Below, piece after piece: positions 1 through 10,180 of a DNA stretch of 64,000 nucleotides. The DNA lies in the NCBI RefSeq assembly GCF_022682495.2, contig NC_071387.1, forward strand, positions 146,822,024 to 146,886,023, written 5' to 3'. Below the pieces are notes generated by a model. That model had not been told where the DNA came from. It made no database searches and saw nothing but the letters and a program-made list of their open reading frames with translations. The position numbers and the translations under genes are program-made. This DNA comes from Desmodus rotundus (lineage: Eukaryota > Chordata > Mammalia > Chiroptera > Phyllostomidae). Each line of letters opens with the position of its first letter. Within the stretch, counting starts at the first letter, position 1.

Positions 1-894
1 TTATAGAAATAAAAGAAAAATACAAAATACTGACATAAAAAGATTAACCTGGCCTTTTCAGTGAATATATATACATATATATTCTTTAATAAAAAATTAA
101 ATGTTATTAATATAGAAATTAACCTATCAAAAGACATGTGAGAGCTATTTAGAGAGGAGTAGAAAACAAGGTCACTTTTGAGGCATTATGAAGTAAAGTT
201 TCACTGGGGAGAAATATGTACTAGAATATTTTTTCTGATACCCATGAGAATCATAAACCCATAGAAACTGAAGAGTCTTATTCTGCTTTTTGGTAAAAAA
301 AAGAACTCTGTGAAGCTTTACCTAGGGGTATGAATTTGCATTTATAAAAGCTGTAAAAATCTTACTAAAGTCCTGTTTTGAATCATCTTACCATTCCACA
401 GATTTCATTGTACTGTGAGTGAACTCTACCCACCGAAAGCCTATGACAGGTAGTTACCCAACAATATAGTCAGGATCCAACTATTCTGATAAGCAAATAA
501 GCATTTTAAAAGCATTTGTTGAGCACTGCCAATGTCTTCAGTGCTGTATACGTGATTTTTCTCCATCGCTTCACAGTGCAAGGCGTCATGGACCCAGGTA
601 CCTTTGGTCATCAAAATACAATATTGTGCGTAGGTGTACATTCCTTTTAAAGGGATGTTCATTTTAATCTCTTAAGATTTTGTAGGCTCAGTGTGGACTG
701 TATGCGTAAGGACAAATTCTTAAAGACATTGAAGGCAGAGATTTTCTGTGCCCAGAATGGGGAAGCTTCTTGAAAGGGTTGAGTGGCTGTTCTTGACAGA
801 GCAGTGGGGTTTAATGAGAGGCGGCAGAGGACTACTCCTGGTGTGGGAGCCACACTGAAAGGGAACGGCATCCAGAACCGCTGTAAGACCCACA
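1..894. other. unassigned AT-rich DNA
   Basis: I see no gene, no recognisable repeat and no splice-flanked open frame here. A short alternating AT run near 65-85 is the only low-complexity structure. Short ORFs on the minus strand are unrelated to any family I know. Confidence 0.5.
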
Positions 895-1100
895 GCAGTG
901 TTCAAATTCAAGGCTCTATGCAGATCACCTGGAGGGCTTGTTAAAACCAAGATGGCTACCTCCCCCCCCACTCCCCCCCCCCCACCCCCACCCCGGTTTC
1001 TGATTCAGCAGGTCTGCTGTGGGGCCTGAGACTGGGCGTTTCTCACAAGCTCCCAGATGATGCTGATGCAGCTGTTCTGAGAACTACATTTTGAGATACA
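895..1100 (-). mobile_element. MER5A-like hAT relic
   Basis: On the + strand the order is GATCACCTGGAGGGCTTGTTAA, TTTCTGATTCAGCAGGTCTG, GGGGCCTGAGA, then CCCAGATGATGCTGATGC and TTCTGAGAACTACATTTTGAGA. This is the known layout of the short non-autonomous hAT-Charlie element MER5A in reverse. A C-rich tract at 961-994 has grown inside it. The element is ancient and shared across placental mammals. Confidence 0.75.
961..994. repeat. C-rich low-complexity tract
   Basis: About 34 bases, nearly all C with scattered A and T. It replaces the short C-run normally found in the middle of the surrounding MER5A-like element, so it is probably a slippage expansion. Confidence 0.8.
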
Positions 1101-1284
1101 CGGACCCAGAGGGCCCAGCTACTACCTGGCGTGATTGGGAACTAGCTGCCTGCAGAGGGGATAGGAGGTAAGGACAGCTGGAAGGAACAGCTAGCATAAG
1201 AGTGAGTATCCTGAGACTTGATGTGGAATGCTGGCAAGAAGACAAGTACTTGTTTGCTTGAGGAAGCAATTCTCATTGTGATTA

Positions 1285-1440
1285 GAGGCACAGGCTTTGG
1301 ACTCAGCTAAGACATGAGTCTGAATTCCTGTTCTACCTCACAGTGCCAGAGCAAGACACGTAACCTCTTTACGGCCACAATCCCCTGTCAGCAAGTTTAT
1401 GCCACAGAATGGGTTCTCAGAGACAATAGTGTGGTAGACA
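1285..1440 (+). mobile_element. MIR SINE relic
   Basis: Contains the MIR body order: GGCTTTGGACTCAG, then TGAATTCCTGTTCTACC, then CAAGACACGTAACCTCTTTA, then a degraded tail. MIR is an ancient tRNA-derived, L2-mobilised SINE. The 97-codon ORF over it is not a gene. Confidence 0.6.
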
Positions 1441-1594
1441 TTTATCCTTCCAACTGGGAGGAAATCCCACAGAATATAGCTCAGCCCATCGTTCCTCTGC
1501 CCGTTCCTGATACAGGGCAGAAAGCCTTGGTGTGGCTGTGGGGGAAGGCAAAACTTCACCTCTACCCGTCTTTTGTTTTCAACTGGGACTCTTG

Positions 1595-1793
1595 CGGGGG
1601 AGCCTAACTTTTGGTGTCTCTGAGCCACACTGGAAGAAGAGGAGTCTTGGGCCTCATATTAAATACAAAAACACTAACAAAAGCTGATGAGCAAAAAAAA
1701 ACGTTTTAAGTAAATTTACAATTTTGTGTTGGCCCACATTCATAGCCATCATGGGCCGCAGGTGGCCCGTGGGCCATGGGTTGGACGCCCCTG
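1595..1793. mobile_element. short non-autonomous hAT-like element
   Basis: The right end GGTTGGACGCCCCTG is the inverted counterpart of the degraded left end CGGGGGAGCCTAAC. Inside are GCCACACTGGAAGAAGAG, CTAACAAAAGCTGATGAGC and GGGCCGCAGGTGGCCCGTGGG, a layout I associate with short mammalian hAT elements. No clean 8-bp TSD can be seen, which fits great age. The exact family is not named with confidence. Confidence 0.6.
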
Positions 1794-2369
1794 CTAGTAA
1801 AGAAAGACATTAAGAGAGTTTATTAACATGTGCAGTGCACATCCTTCATGAAGAGTAACTCAGATGGTGGCATAGAACTCAGCATCGTCAACAAAGAACA
1901 ATAGATTTGAGGAGAAGTCACAGGACAAAGGAAAGGTTTCAGGCTTCCAAGGGGAGCCGCAAACTGGGAGGAAGCTAATGGAGTAAGGTGTGTTTGCAGA
2001 TTCCTCTGGCCCCACCTGTGGGCCATTAGAGTCTGTCTCCAGTAAAAGCAGAATTTATATCCTGTCTTTAGGCAGAAAGGGAGGAGGATAGAAGGAGCTT
2101 TTCCAGCATTTACTGCTTCTTAATGGCCTTCAGCTCAAAAAAATGTTTTTATGTCGAAGAGGCATACTTTGGGATGACATTCTGGTTTCCATCAGTCTCA
2201 GAGATGTTCTGCCCGGAGAGGGGATAGAATCAATGGGGGAGACAGAAACAAAGGGTGGTTAGAACTTGTCAGTGGTCGAAGTCCTGGCAGTGTCCATCTG
2301 CAGTGGCGGTGGCAGCCAGGGGTGGTGGTACTGTACCTACCGCCACCCCGTTCATGCCTTCATCTTTTG

Positions 2370-2660
2370 TGGGATTGGGCCCAAATGCCAACTTCATGGG
2401 ATGTCTTCCCTAATCATCCTTATTTAAAAGAGTATTTCCTCCACCCCAGGAAGAAGACCCTTTCTCCATCCCTGCTTCAGTTTTTCTTCTAGCATCCCCT
2501 GCCATGCCGTATGTCTTTCTTATTTATTGTCCGACTCCGTTAGAAGCTGAGCTTCATGAAGGAAGAGACTTTGTCTCTTGCTCACTGTTGTGTCCCAGTG
2601 CCCAGAACAATACGTGACGTAGAGTAGTACTTGATAAGTATAATGGATTGAGTGAACACT
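2370..2660 (+). mobile_element. L2 LINE 3' end relic
   Basis: Matches the L2 3' region in order: CCTAATCATCC, TTATTTATTGTCCGACTCC, GAAGCTGAGCTTCATGAAGG, GACTTTGTCTCTTGCTCACTG, CCCAGTGCCCAGAACAATA and a degraded ACTTGATAAGTA end. No coding capacity remains. Confidence 0.7.
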
Positions 2661-3613
2661 GTAGGCCTGTGATACTCTTCAGTAAATTCATTCTTTGCCT
2701 GAGAGACCTAAGATCTACATGTTGCTTATAGTTATTGACCCCGGCTAATACAGGCAGCTATTATTATGAAGGTTTCTTTAAAAGTAATTTTGAGTTACAT
2801 TAAAAATCTTTCTATTCACATGTTGGGATTACTGCTACATTTTCATTTAGAAAAGTTATCTGCTGAGAATGTTCTTTATTAACCAGGATTTGGTGAGATG
2901 CAAATATGAGAGGGTTTTTTTTTTTTTTTTTTGCCTCCATTTTTTTCTCTTTGCTATCAAACATGTGCTGTCAAATCCTTTCCAGGCTAACAATGTCTTA
3001 GACAAATCCCATTGCTTTGTGCACACTTTTGGGCATAAAATTCCAGCCCAGTTAAATGTACTCAGGTTGAAATTTCAGCCTCCTATCCAGTAGAGAACTC
3101 TTCTCCTCTGCCAGGCCTGGCCCGAGACTCACAAGACCTGGGTTGGTGAGAGGACTGGATTGATTGGGGGCTGGCTTGCTCCTTTTCTCCTTCTGTGCCT
3201 TCTTTCCTCTTCTCTCCTGGGACTCTTCTTTCTTCCAGTGGGATTGAGAGGAAGAGTGACAGAGGGACAAACGTCTCCATAGAAGTGCTATGTTTCCCCC
3301 TTGGCTGGCCACGTTCCCTGTATGGCAGGCATCACATGAGAGTGCTGTTGTTGCCCAGTTGGCAGTCCTCCCACAACACAGCTTAAGCCTGGGTACCTTC
3401 CATGATGTCCAGAGGGGGCACACCTAAAAGGTGGGAGGGAGACCACCGTGAGGCTACCTTTTCTTCAGCTAGCCATTTTCCCACAGTTAATTCCCTTGTA
3501 TTCTCTGCTCACAGAGGGACAGAGGCAGATCAAGTTCACTCAGGTAGAGTCTACCTAGGGAATGGATGTTGGCCACCCTTTCTTGCAGCCACTGCTAATT
3601 TCTTGAATCCCAT
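2661..3613. other. unassigned, with a poly-T run
   Basis: A T17-18 run lies near 2915-2932. The remainder, including opposing 100-codon-class ORFs around 3050-3430 on both strands, carries no recognised protein family or repeat. Confidence 0.45.
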
Positions 3614-3703
3614 ATCATTTGGTTTTAGAGTAAGAGAAGAGCCCCATCCCGGAGGAGAGTGGAGAACTCATGAAACTTTTCACCTATACCAATATTTCTT
3701 TAA
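3614..3703 (+). repeat. 90-bp diverged direct repeat, left copy
   Basis: Aligns without gaps to 3929-4018 at roughly three quarters identity. The shared core GGAGGAGAGTGGAGAAC and the block TTTCACCTAT anchor the alignment. Most mismatches are transitions. The two copies lie on either side of a SINE. Confidence 0.7.
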
Positions 3704-3744
3704 ACATTTTTTTAAAATTCTCACTTGAGAACATTTTCTCAGTG

Positions 3745-3918
3745 CTTTTAGAGAGGAAGGGAGAGAAGACAGAGAGAGAGAAACATTGATGTGAGGGATC
3801 GGTTGCTTCCCATATGCACAAACCCACAACTTAGGTATGTGCACTGACTGAGAATCGAACCTGCAAATTTTTGGTTACAGGATGACACTCCAACCAATTG
3901 AGCCACTCCAGCCAGGAC
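3745..3918 (-). mobile_element. tRNA-derived SINE (older Ves-like)
   Basis: Read on the minus strand it begins GTCCTGGCTGGAGTGGCTCA (A box region), has a B box in GGTTCGATTCTCAGTCAG, then ATCAATGTTTCTCTCTCTCT and a CTCTCTAAA end. That is the bat tRNA-SINE layout. It is diverged and no exact TSD is apparent. The 144-codon minus ORF covering it is an artefact. Confidence 0.75.
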
Positions 3919-3928
3919 AAAGTCCTGC

Positions 3929-4018
3929 ATCACCTGCCTTTGGAGCAAGAGAATAGTCCTGTCCTGGAGGAGAGTGGAGAACCCGTAGAATATTTCACCT
4001 ATGCCAGTATTTCTTAAT
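3929..4018 (+). repeat. 90-bp diverged direct repeat, right copy
   Basis: Partner of 3614-3703. It starts about 10 bp after the SINE head and ends at TATTTCTTAAT. The similarity does not clearly continue beyond either end. Confidence 0.7.
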
Positions 4019-5737
4019 GGACTGCTCTTGGCAATGTGGGTGGGAAAATTCTTTGCTGTGCAGGGCTCTCCCTTGCAGGGTATTTGGCATTTTTGGATCC
4101 TGCCCATTAAATACCTATAGCATTCCAGAAATACCTCCTTATATTTCCAATCCATTACTAGGCCAACAACTGAATAACACATGAGAATTCTAGATTTTCT
4201 AATCTATTACTTATACAGGCTGGTGGGAGTAGTGGGTGAGAACTGTGTGATTGATAACGTTTTTAAAGATATATCTGGCAGTTCTCTTTAGAATGTGGGG
4301 GTTCTTAGTACCTATTATCCTCGGCATTGGGCTTTAGTTGAAATTCTGAGACAAGAGAAAAAGAGTCTCTCAATATCTTATTACAGGCTGATAGCAACAT
4401 GTCTTCAAATGACAGCATAAGATGTATTATGTTTGGGGGTTTCTTTTACATAGCTAGTTCTCTTTTGGACTGTGAATTCCAGCCAGCCTCAATCAGAAAA
4501 GCTGCCCCTTTCCTATCCCCTTCCTTCAGGTTTTTATGGAGGAGGACCTTCCCTTTCTTTGGAACAGTGTAGCTCTAATTTATGTTCTGTAAATGCAAAT
4601 CTTATCAGAAGCATCACAACTAATTTTTATGTCTGTAGTTTTACAGAATATTAGAAGTTAAGCTAATGCTTTGCATTTGGTTGAAATATGAAATGGCCTT
4701 TCATGTAGGTTAAAAATGATGGAATATCAGCAATTTTGTGTAATTTAATTATCCTGGTGGACTCCATACCGAATTTGAATGCAACCATACAGCTTTAGGA
4801 TAAAGCAGTAGGGACCGTGGTGGCGATTAAGACATGTTATTTAGGAGAGAGACAGACTTAGCTTTTATCCTGGCTGACTCTGTGTGTATCAGTCTCATCT
4901 GAAGAACAGGGGGAGCAGAAAGGGAGCTAATCTCTCAGGTTTGCAATATGTTCTGCAGTTACAGACTGTTTTCACATGCGTGATCTCATTTGCTTTTTAT
5001 ATCACCCTAAAATCCACTTCACGGGAGAATATTTGAGCTCCTTGAGTATAATTAAAACCAGTCAGTTTCCATATCGTATATAAACATATAATCTCTTAAT
5101 GGGATCCTCAGTTTTAAAAAAGTCATTTTGGTAATATTTAGGAAATTTCCTTAAATGTATTGTCTAATTAAGCTAAATATTTAAAATGTTCAAATAATAA
5201 AGAAATACCCAGTTATGATAGTAGCATTATGTGAACGACACTTCATAGCCACATTGCGGGTTTTGGTTGGTGATTTCCACATGTCCTAGAAAGTGTGCTG
5301 TGAGTGAAATGTCTTCCCTGAGTGTCCCGTACATACAACACAGGTCCGCAAAGGAAAGTATCAGTTCTTTAATTTAATTTTTATTTTTCTAGTGCATGCT
5401 TGAAACAAAAGGGAGAATATGGATTTTTGGAAAGAGCATGGCTCAGGTATAGCATCACGCAGTTTCTGGGTTTTGTGACTTTTGAGGGAGGTCATCATAG
5501 TGGAGTTAAGGTTTTAGCACTGGTTTGAAAATGGGAGAGAGAGTCTTTGGTGGGTAAAAATAGAAAAGATATTAGTTAATAATAAAAAAATTCCTCAGAC
5601 CTGTTTGTCAGTATCTAGTACATGCCATCCCATGGAATTCCTTTGATGTAGATTTTTCAAGAAAGGAAGCTTTTTCTTAAAGTGGATTTAACCTTATGTT
5701 TATCTGTGTAGATTAGGAGAATATACCCTAGTGAGCA
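4019..5737. other. unassigned DNA
   Basis: No gene is supported. A MIR-like fragment is possible near 4950-5030 (TTTTCACATGCGTGATCTCA) but is too degraded to call. The rest is AT-rich and appears single-copy. Confidence 0.4.
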
Positions 5738-5747
5738 GTAGCCCTTT
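5738..5747 (+). repeat. L1 target-site duplication, left
   Basis: GTAGCCCTTT is repeated exactly at 7237-7246. The pair brackets both arms of the inverted L1 and shows that they are a single insertion. Confidence 0.8.
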
Positions 5748-6479
5748 ATTTTATTTTTTAATTTTTGTGTTCTTTTATTTTTTAATTGAGTTTATTATGG
5801 TGACATTGATTAATAAAATTATATAGGTTTCAGGTATACAATTCTATAATACATCATCTGTATATTGTGTGTTTACCACCTCAAATAAAGTCTCCTTTCA
5901 TCTCCATTTATCACTCCTTTACCCTCTCCTACCTCCCTCCACCCGCTTTTCCCTCTGTAATAACCATACTGTTGCCTGAGTCTATGAGGGTTTTTGTTTT
6001 TTTGCTTAATCCCTTCACCTTTTGCCCCCTGGCCCCCATCCCCTTCCCCTCTGACAGCTGTCAGTCTGTTCTCTGTATCTATAAGTCTGTTTCTAGTTTG
6101 TTAGTTTATTTTGTTCATTAGATTCCACATAGGAGTGATATCATATGGTACTTGTCTTTCTCTGACTGGCTTGTTTCACTTAGCATAATGTTCTCCAGGT
6201 CCATCCATGCTGTCCCAAAGAGTAAGATTTTCTTTTTTACAGCTGAGTAGTATTCCACTGTATAAATGTGCCATAGCTTTTTCCTCTTATGTCTTAAAGT
6301 TTAATTTTTTATTGTTTATGTTATTACAGTTGTTTCAATTTCTCATCCCTTTGACCCCCTCTACTCAGTCATCCCCCATTTCCATAGTCATTCCCAGCTG
6401 TATCACAACTGTTTTAGTCACTCGTCTACTGATGGCCACTTGGGCTGCTTCCAAATCTTGGCTATTGTAAATAATGCTG
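5748..6479 (-). mobile_element. twin-primed L1, 3' arm
   Basis: The + strand shows the L1 3' UTR in antisense: TTGAGTTTATTATGGTGACA, ACAATTCTATAATACATCAT, the pyrimidine-rich stretch, TGACTGGCTTGTTTCACTTA, GTCCATCCATGCTGTC, and finally CTATTGTAAATAATGCTG at the inversion point. A HAL1-like 3' fragment interrupts it at about 6290-6408. No ORF survives. The other arm follows at 6480 in opposite orientation. Confidence 0.85.
6290..6408 (-). mobile_element. HAL1-like 3' end fragment nested in L1
   Basis: TTTTTATTGTTTATGTTATTACAGTTGTTTC interrupts the L1 between CCATAGCTTTTTCC and TCACTCGTCTACTGATGG, which are adjacent in the usual L1 antisense order. It resembles the 3' end of the full HAL1 at 21320 (TTATGCTATTACAGTTG) more than the L1 3' ends (CAATTACAGTTG). 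Boundaries are approximate. Confidence 0.55.
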
Positions 6480-7236
6480 TAACTACCTTCTTACACCATA
6501 CACAAGAATAAACTCATAATGGATTAAAGACTTAAATGTTAAACAAAATCCTAGAATAAAACATAGGCAGTAAAATCTCAGACACATCTTGCAGCAACAT
6601 TTTTTTCTGATACATCTTCTCTGGAAAAGGAAGCAAAAGAAAAACATGTAGGACTACATCAAGTTAAAAAGTTTTTGCACAGAGAAGGAGACCATCAACA
6701 AAATAAAAAGACAACCCACTGAATGGGAGATAAAACCTATTTGCTAAGGATACATCTGATAAGGCATTAATATCCAAAATTTATAAAGAACTTATACAAC
6801 TCAACACCAAGAAAACAAAGAAGTGAATTAAAAAATGGGGAAAGGACCTGAATAGACACTTCTCTAAAAAGGACATACAGATGGCCAATAGAGGTATAAA
6901 AAGATACTCAACGTCACTAACCATCAGAGAAATGCAAATTAAAACTACAATGAGATGTTACTTCATGCCTGTCAAAATGACTGTCATTAATAAATCAACA
7001 AACAAGGGCTGGCAAGGATGTGGGGAAAGAGAACCCTTGTACACTTTTGGTGGGAATGCAGGTTGGTGCAGCCGCTGTGGAAAACAGTATGAAGTAACCT
7101 CAAAAAATTAAAAATAGGCACTGTCTTATAACCCAGTGATTCTACTTTCGGGAATATATCCGAAGAGACCTGAAACACTAATTTGAAAAATATGCGCACG
7201 CCTGTGTTCATTGCAGCATTATTTACAATAGTAGTG
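6480..7236 (+). pseudogene. twin-primed L1, inverted 5' arm (ORF2 C-terminal relic)
   Basis: Sense-strand L1 ORF2 3' third: CTTACACCATACACAAGAATA, ATGGATTAAAGACTTAAATG, AAAACATAGGCAGTAAAATC, GGACTACATCAAGTTAAAAAG, CAATGAGATGTTACTTCATG, TGGTGGGAATGCAGGTTGGTG, CATTGCAGCATTATTTACAA. In a functional element this encodes the C-terminal part of the ORF2 endonuclease/reverse-transcriptase protein. Here the frame is broken by stops and small indels; one 76-codon piece (6881-7111) stays open. It shares 18 bp (7214-7231) with the end of the 3' arm in inverted form, which marks the twin-priming junction. Confidence 0.85.
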
Positions 7237-7246
7237 GTAGCCCTTT
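7237..7246 (+). repeat. L1 target-site duplication, right
   Basis: Exact copy of 5738-5747. It ends directly against the TA flank of the DNA transposon at 7249. Confidence 0.8.
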
Positions 7247-7248
7247 TA

Positions 7249-7587
7249 CCACATTTTACTGTGTATAATGTGTACTTTTTTGCCCAAATATTTGAGGGAA
7301 AAATAAGGATGTGCATTATACATGGGTAATACTAATTCCATACCCATATAAATGTTTTTAATTCTTTTATTTATGCTTATGTCTTAAAAGTATAATTCTA
7401 GACAGCAATAATGATATCTGTATGCAAAATAATACCCTGGAACATGATAATCAGTTTTGTTTCTAAGTATAAATAAATAAAAAATTGAATTAAAAAGTTA
7501 AAATGAAAGATTTTTTTCCCTCAAAGTTTGGGCCACAAACGTGTTGAGCATTTTACACAGGAGCACATTATACATGGCAAAGCATGG
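7249..7587. mobile_element. TA-flanked non-autonomous DNA transposon
   Basis: The left end CCACATTTTACTGTGTATAATG and the inverted right end CCATGCTTTGCCATGTATAATG match at about 17 of 22 positions. A second inverted block lies further in: GCCCAAATATTTGAGGGAAA near 7283, against TTCCCTCAAAGTTTGGGC near 7515. TA dinucleotides lie just outside both ends (7247-7248 and 7588-7589). TA flanks suggest the Tc1/mariner group, but the terminal bases do not match a mariner family I can name. No transposase ORF is present. Confidence 0.65.
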
Positions 7588-7589
7588 TA

Positions 7590-8649
7590 ATTTGAATGCT
7601 ATGTACTGTACTGACTGCAGTTGTTTTGGCTGCCTCTCTCTCCTCCCAGAGAAGAAGAGGTGAGAATTCGGATGCTGTGTCCCGTACTCTCCTTCTTAGC
7701 AGAGAGGCCACGATGCCATGTTCACACTTGACCTCAGTCATCGCTTTTGCTGCTGACCCGCCCCCTTGACTCCTCCAGGAAGCAGCCTCAGATCCCTGCA
7801 GCTCCCTCATCCTTAGCTCTGCCCTAGTCTCACAGCAGAGGAGTTCTAAAGGTCTAAAAAATTTCGTGGGTGAAAATAGGTCAGGGGACGTTGGGCTAGT
7901 CCTAGCCAGAGATTTGTGTTTATGATAACTTAAAATAAACTAAAGCATTACATTTAATCATTCACCCCATGGCATACATCTGTCTTTTAGATGTGACATG
8001 AAATAATTAATGTGTGACTCTCAAGTAGAGTGTTTGTCAAAGAGCAAGCCGTGATTAACTGTTGTTTTTATCTGTCTGTCTTTAACTAATAACTTTTGAC
8101 TGGCAAAGACGGTTTAGAAAAATATTAGGTAACTCAGTTGCAGCAATTATGATGATGTCGCTGCGCTTTGCTGAGGAGTTACGCTGACCTAATGTCCTCG
8201 CCTCATTTTGTGGCTCAGGTAGTATAGCCCAATTGCCAACGTGCGATGGCTGTAAACCAAGGAGTACCTCCGCTGACTCCTGTCGCCAGGCCGCTGGGAC
8301 AGAGGCACCTTTTGCAGCCATACCCTAACTTGGATTAATTTTTCGTACTATAGGCCACAGGACAATATTAGTGGTGAGGACACATCTTGACATATCTAGC
8401 AACTAGCAAGTGTTTGCAGCTTCTTAAATTATTGTTTGTTTCACTGCTGCTGTGGTTGCCACTGTTTACCTGGAATGATGGGGAACTAACTCTGCCCTCA
8501 GCCCTGTTCTGAAACCCCAAAAATAACTCATGAGAGCCTCCACCCTAGGCTCCCCACAACTTGCGCTCCGCTGTGCGTGCTGGGCCTGTTTCGGTCAGAG
8601 GGTTCCAGTGGCACTAACTCTTCAGCCAAGACGGGATTTGTGGTAAAAT
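7590..8649. other. unassigned DNA
   Basis: Moderately GC-rich to about 7830 and again around 8150-8320. Minus-strand ORFs of about 80 codons lie in it but resemble no known family. No repeat is recognised. Confidence 0.4.
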
Positions 8650-8760
8650 GAGCTAATGTTTGTTTAGTGCTTAGCAAGGCACAGATTAGTTCTCATATAT
8701 TGCCTTATTTTATCCTCAAAAAGTGGTTTTCTCTCTCTTTTATCCATGAAGTTGAAGAAT
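8650..8760 (-). mobile_element. MIR SINE relic
   Basis: Antisense MIR order: GCTAATGTTTGTTTAGTGCTT, AGCAAGGCACAGATTAGTTC, TGCCTTATTTTATCCTCA. Only the 3' half is preserved. Confidence 0.55.
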
Positions 8761-8868
8761 ATTGTTTGAGAATATTTGTTTTCCTTCAGATGAAATGTGT
8801 ATGTCCAGCTTTTAAGTGAATTGATAGAGTGGCTAGTTCCAAATGAAATGGCTTAAGTTTCACCCTTT

Positions 8869-9337
8869 TATTAATTAATTTATTTTTAATTTAAGTTTTA
8901 ATTGAATTTATTGGGGTGACATCGGTCAGTAAAATTATATAGGTTTCAGGGGTACAATTCTATAATACATGATCTGTACATTGTACTGTGTGTTCACCAC
9001 CCCAAGTCAAATCTCCTTCCATCACCATTTATCCCCCTTTACCCTCTTCTGTCTCCTCCCACCCCTCTTTCCCTTTGGCAGTCACCATACTGTTGTCTGT
9101 CTCTGAGGTTTGTTTTGTTTCTTTTCTTAATCCGTTTACCTTTTCCACCCAGCTCCCTGACCCCCTCCCCTCTGACAGTTGTCAGATTGTTCTCTGTATC
9201 TATGAGCCTTTTTCTACTTTGCTTTTTAGAGTATTTTGTTCCTTAGATTCCACAATGAGTGGTCATATGGTATCTGTCTTTCTCTGACTGGCTTATTCCA
9301 CTTAGCATAATACCCTCCAGGCCCATCCTCGCTGTCA
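8869..9337 (-). mobile_element. 5'-truncated L1, 3' end
   Basis: Same antisense L1 3' end as at 5748: TTATTGGGGTGACATCGGTC, ACAATTCTATAATACATGAT, the pyrimidine-rich stretch, TTCTCTGACTGGCTTATTCC, ending at GCCCATCCTCGCTGTC. It stops in the 3' UTR/ORF2 end, so no coding part is kept. A TSD is not clear. The 99-codon ORF over it is spurious. Confidence 0.85.
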
Positions 9338-9759
9338 GACTCCTTAGGCTACACTTTGGGACGTGCAGTGGCATGTGATTGGCGCGTTCTAATGGCGTGA
9401 ATGCTTTGTGCTTCAAATCTGTTTCTTCAGATGCGCTGTTGTGCTGCCTCCTCTGGAATGATAAACTTCTTCATGAATGTCCTGTTAAACACAGCATTTT
9501 TAGCAACATCAACTCTGATATTGTAATCTTAAAGCAGCCATGATAATTTCGAATCAACAATTTTTTTTGTGAAAAATAATTGCAGAATCACTTAAACTAG
9601 TGTTTAAAAGCACTAGTCTACTACTGTTTTTAAAATTCTCTCAAGTCCCTGACAAGAGAGTGGGTATCTGGTAAATATTTGTTGAATGAATGAGTGAGCA
9701 AATTGTGAGAGGCATCATTATAGATTGATTTGAAACCGACAATCCTGTCTCCTGTGCAT

Positions 9760-10180
9760 TGACCAGACTGGACCATTGAGCAATTCCTGGATGCTACCTG
9801 CACCTTCCTGCTTCATGGGCCTTTGGTCATTCCTTTTCTTCTACCTTGATTCCCCTTTCCATCTCTATCAAAATTCTCTCCTTCCACTGGCCTGAACCAA
9901 ATGCTGTTTTGTCCCTAAAGCCTTCTCGGCTTCTTCCATCACCACAGATGTTAACAACCATATTTCAGAAGGTTCTCATAGCACGTTGCTTATGTCTCTC
10001 CAGGTTCTTAGCCTATTTTTTCTCATATTACAATAAAGCATATAACATCTTTCTTTTTGGATTTAAGTTCTCTGAGAATAGAGACTGTGTTGTATTCATC
10101 GCTGTGCCTCAGACATATTTGTTTCTTTAGCTTAGTGTCACATATACTAGTTGGTCAATCATTTTTCACTGAATGAAATT
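9760..10180 (+). mobile_element. L2 LINE 3' end relic
   Basis: Follows the L2 3' pattern: CTTTGGTCATTCC, TTCTCTCCTTCCACTGGCC, AAATGCTGTTTTGTCC, TTTAAGTTCTCTGAGAATAG, GACTGTGTTGTATTCATCG, CTGTGCCTCAGACATA. The order and spacing fit; there is no intact ORF. Confidence 0.55.

Noticed and set aside
3748..4182. 144-codon minus ORF
   Set aside because: Most of it translates the reverse-oriented tRNA-SINE (GVAQLVGVSS-type reading) and the duplicated 90-bp segment.
7568..8321. GC-rich segment next to the TA-flanked transposon, considered as its continuation
   Set aside because: The inverted right end at 7587 closes the element; the following DNA shares no inverted match with the left arm.
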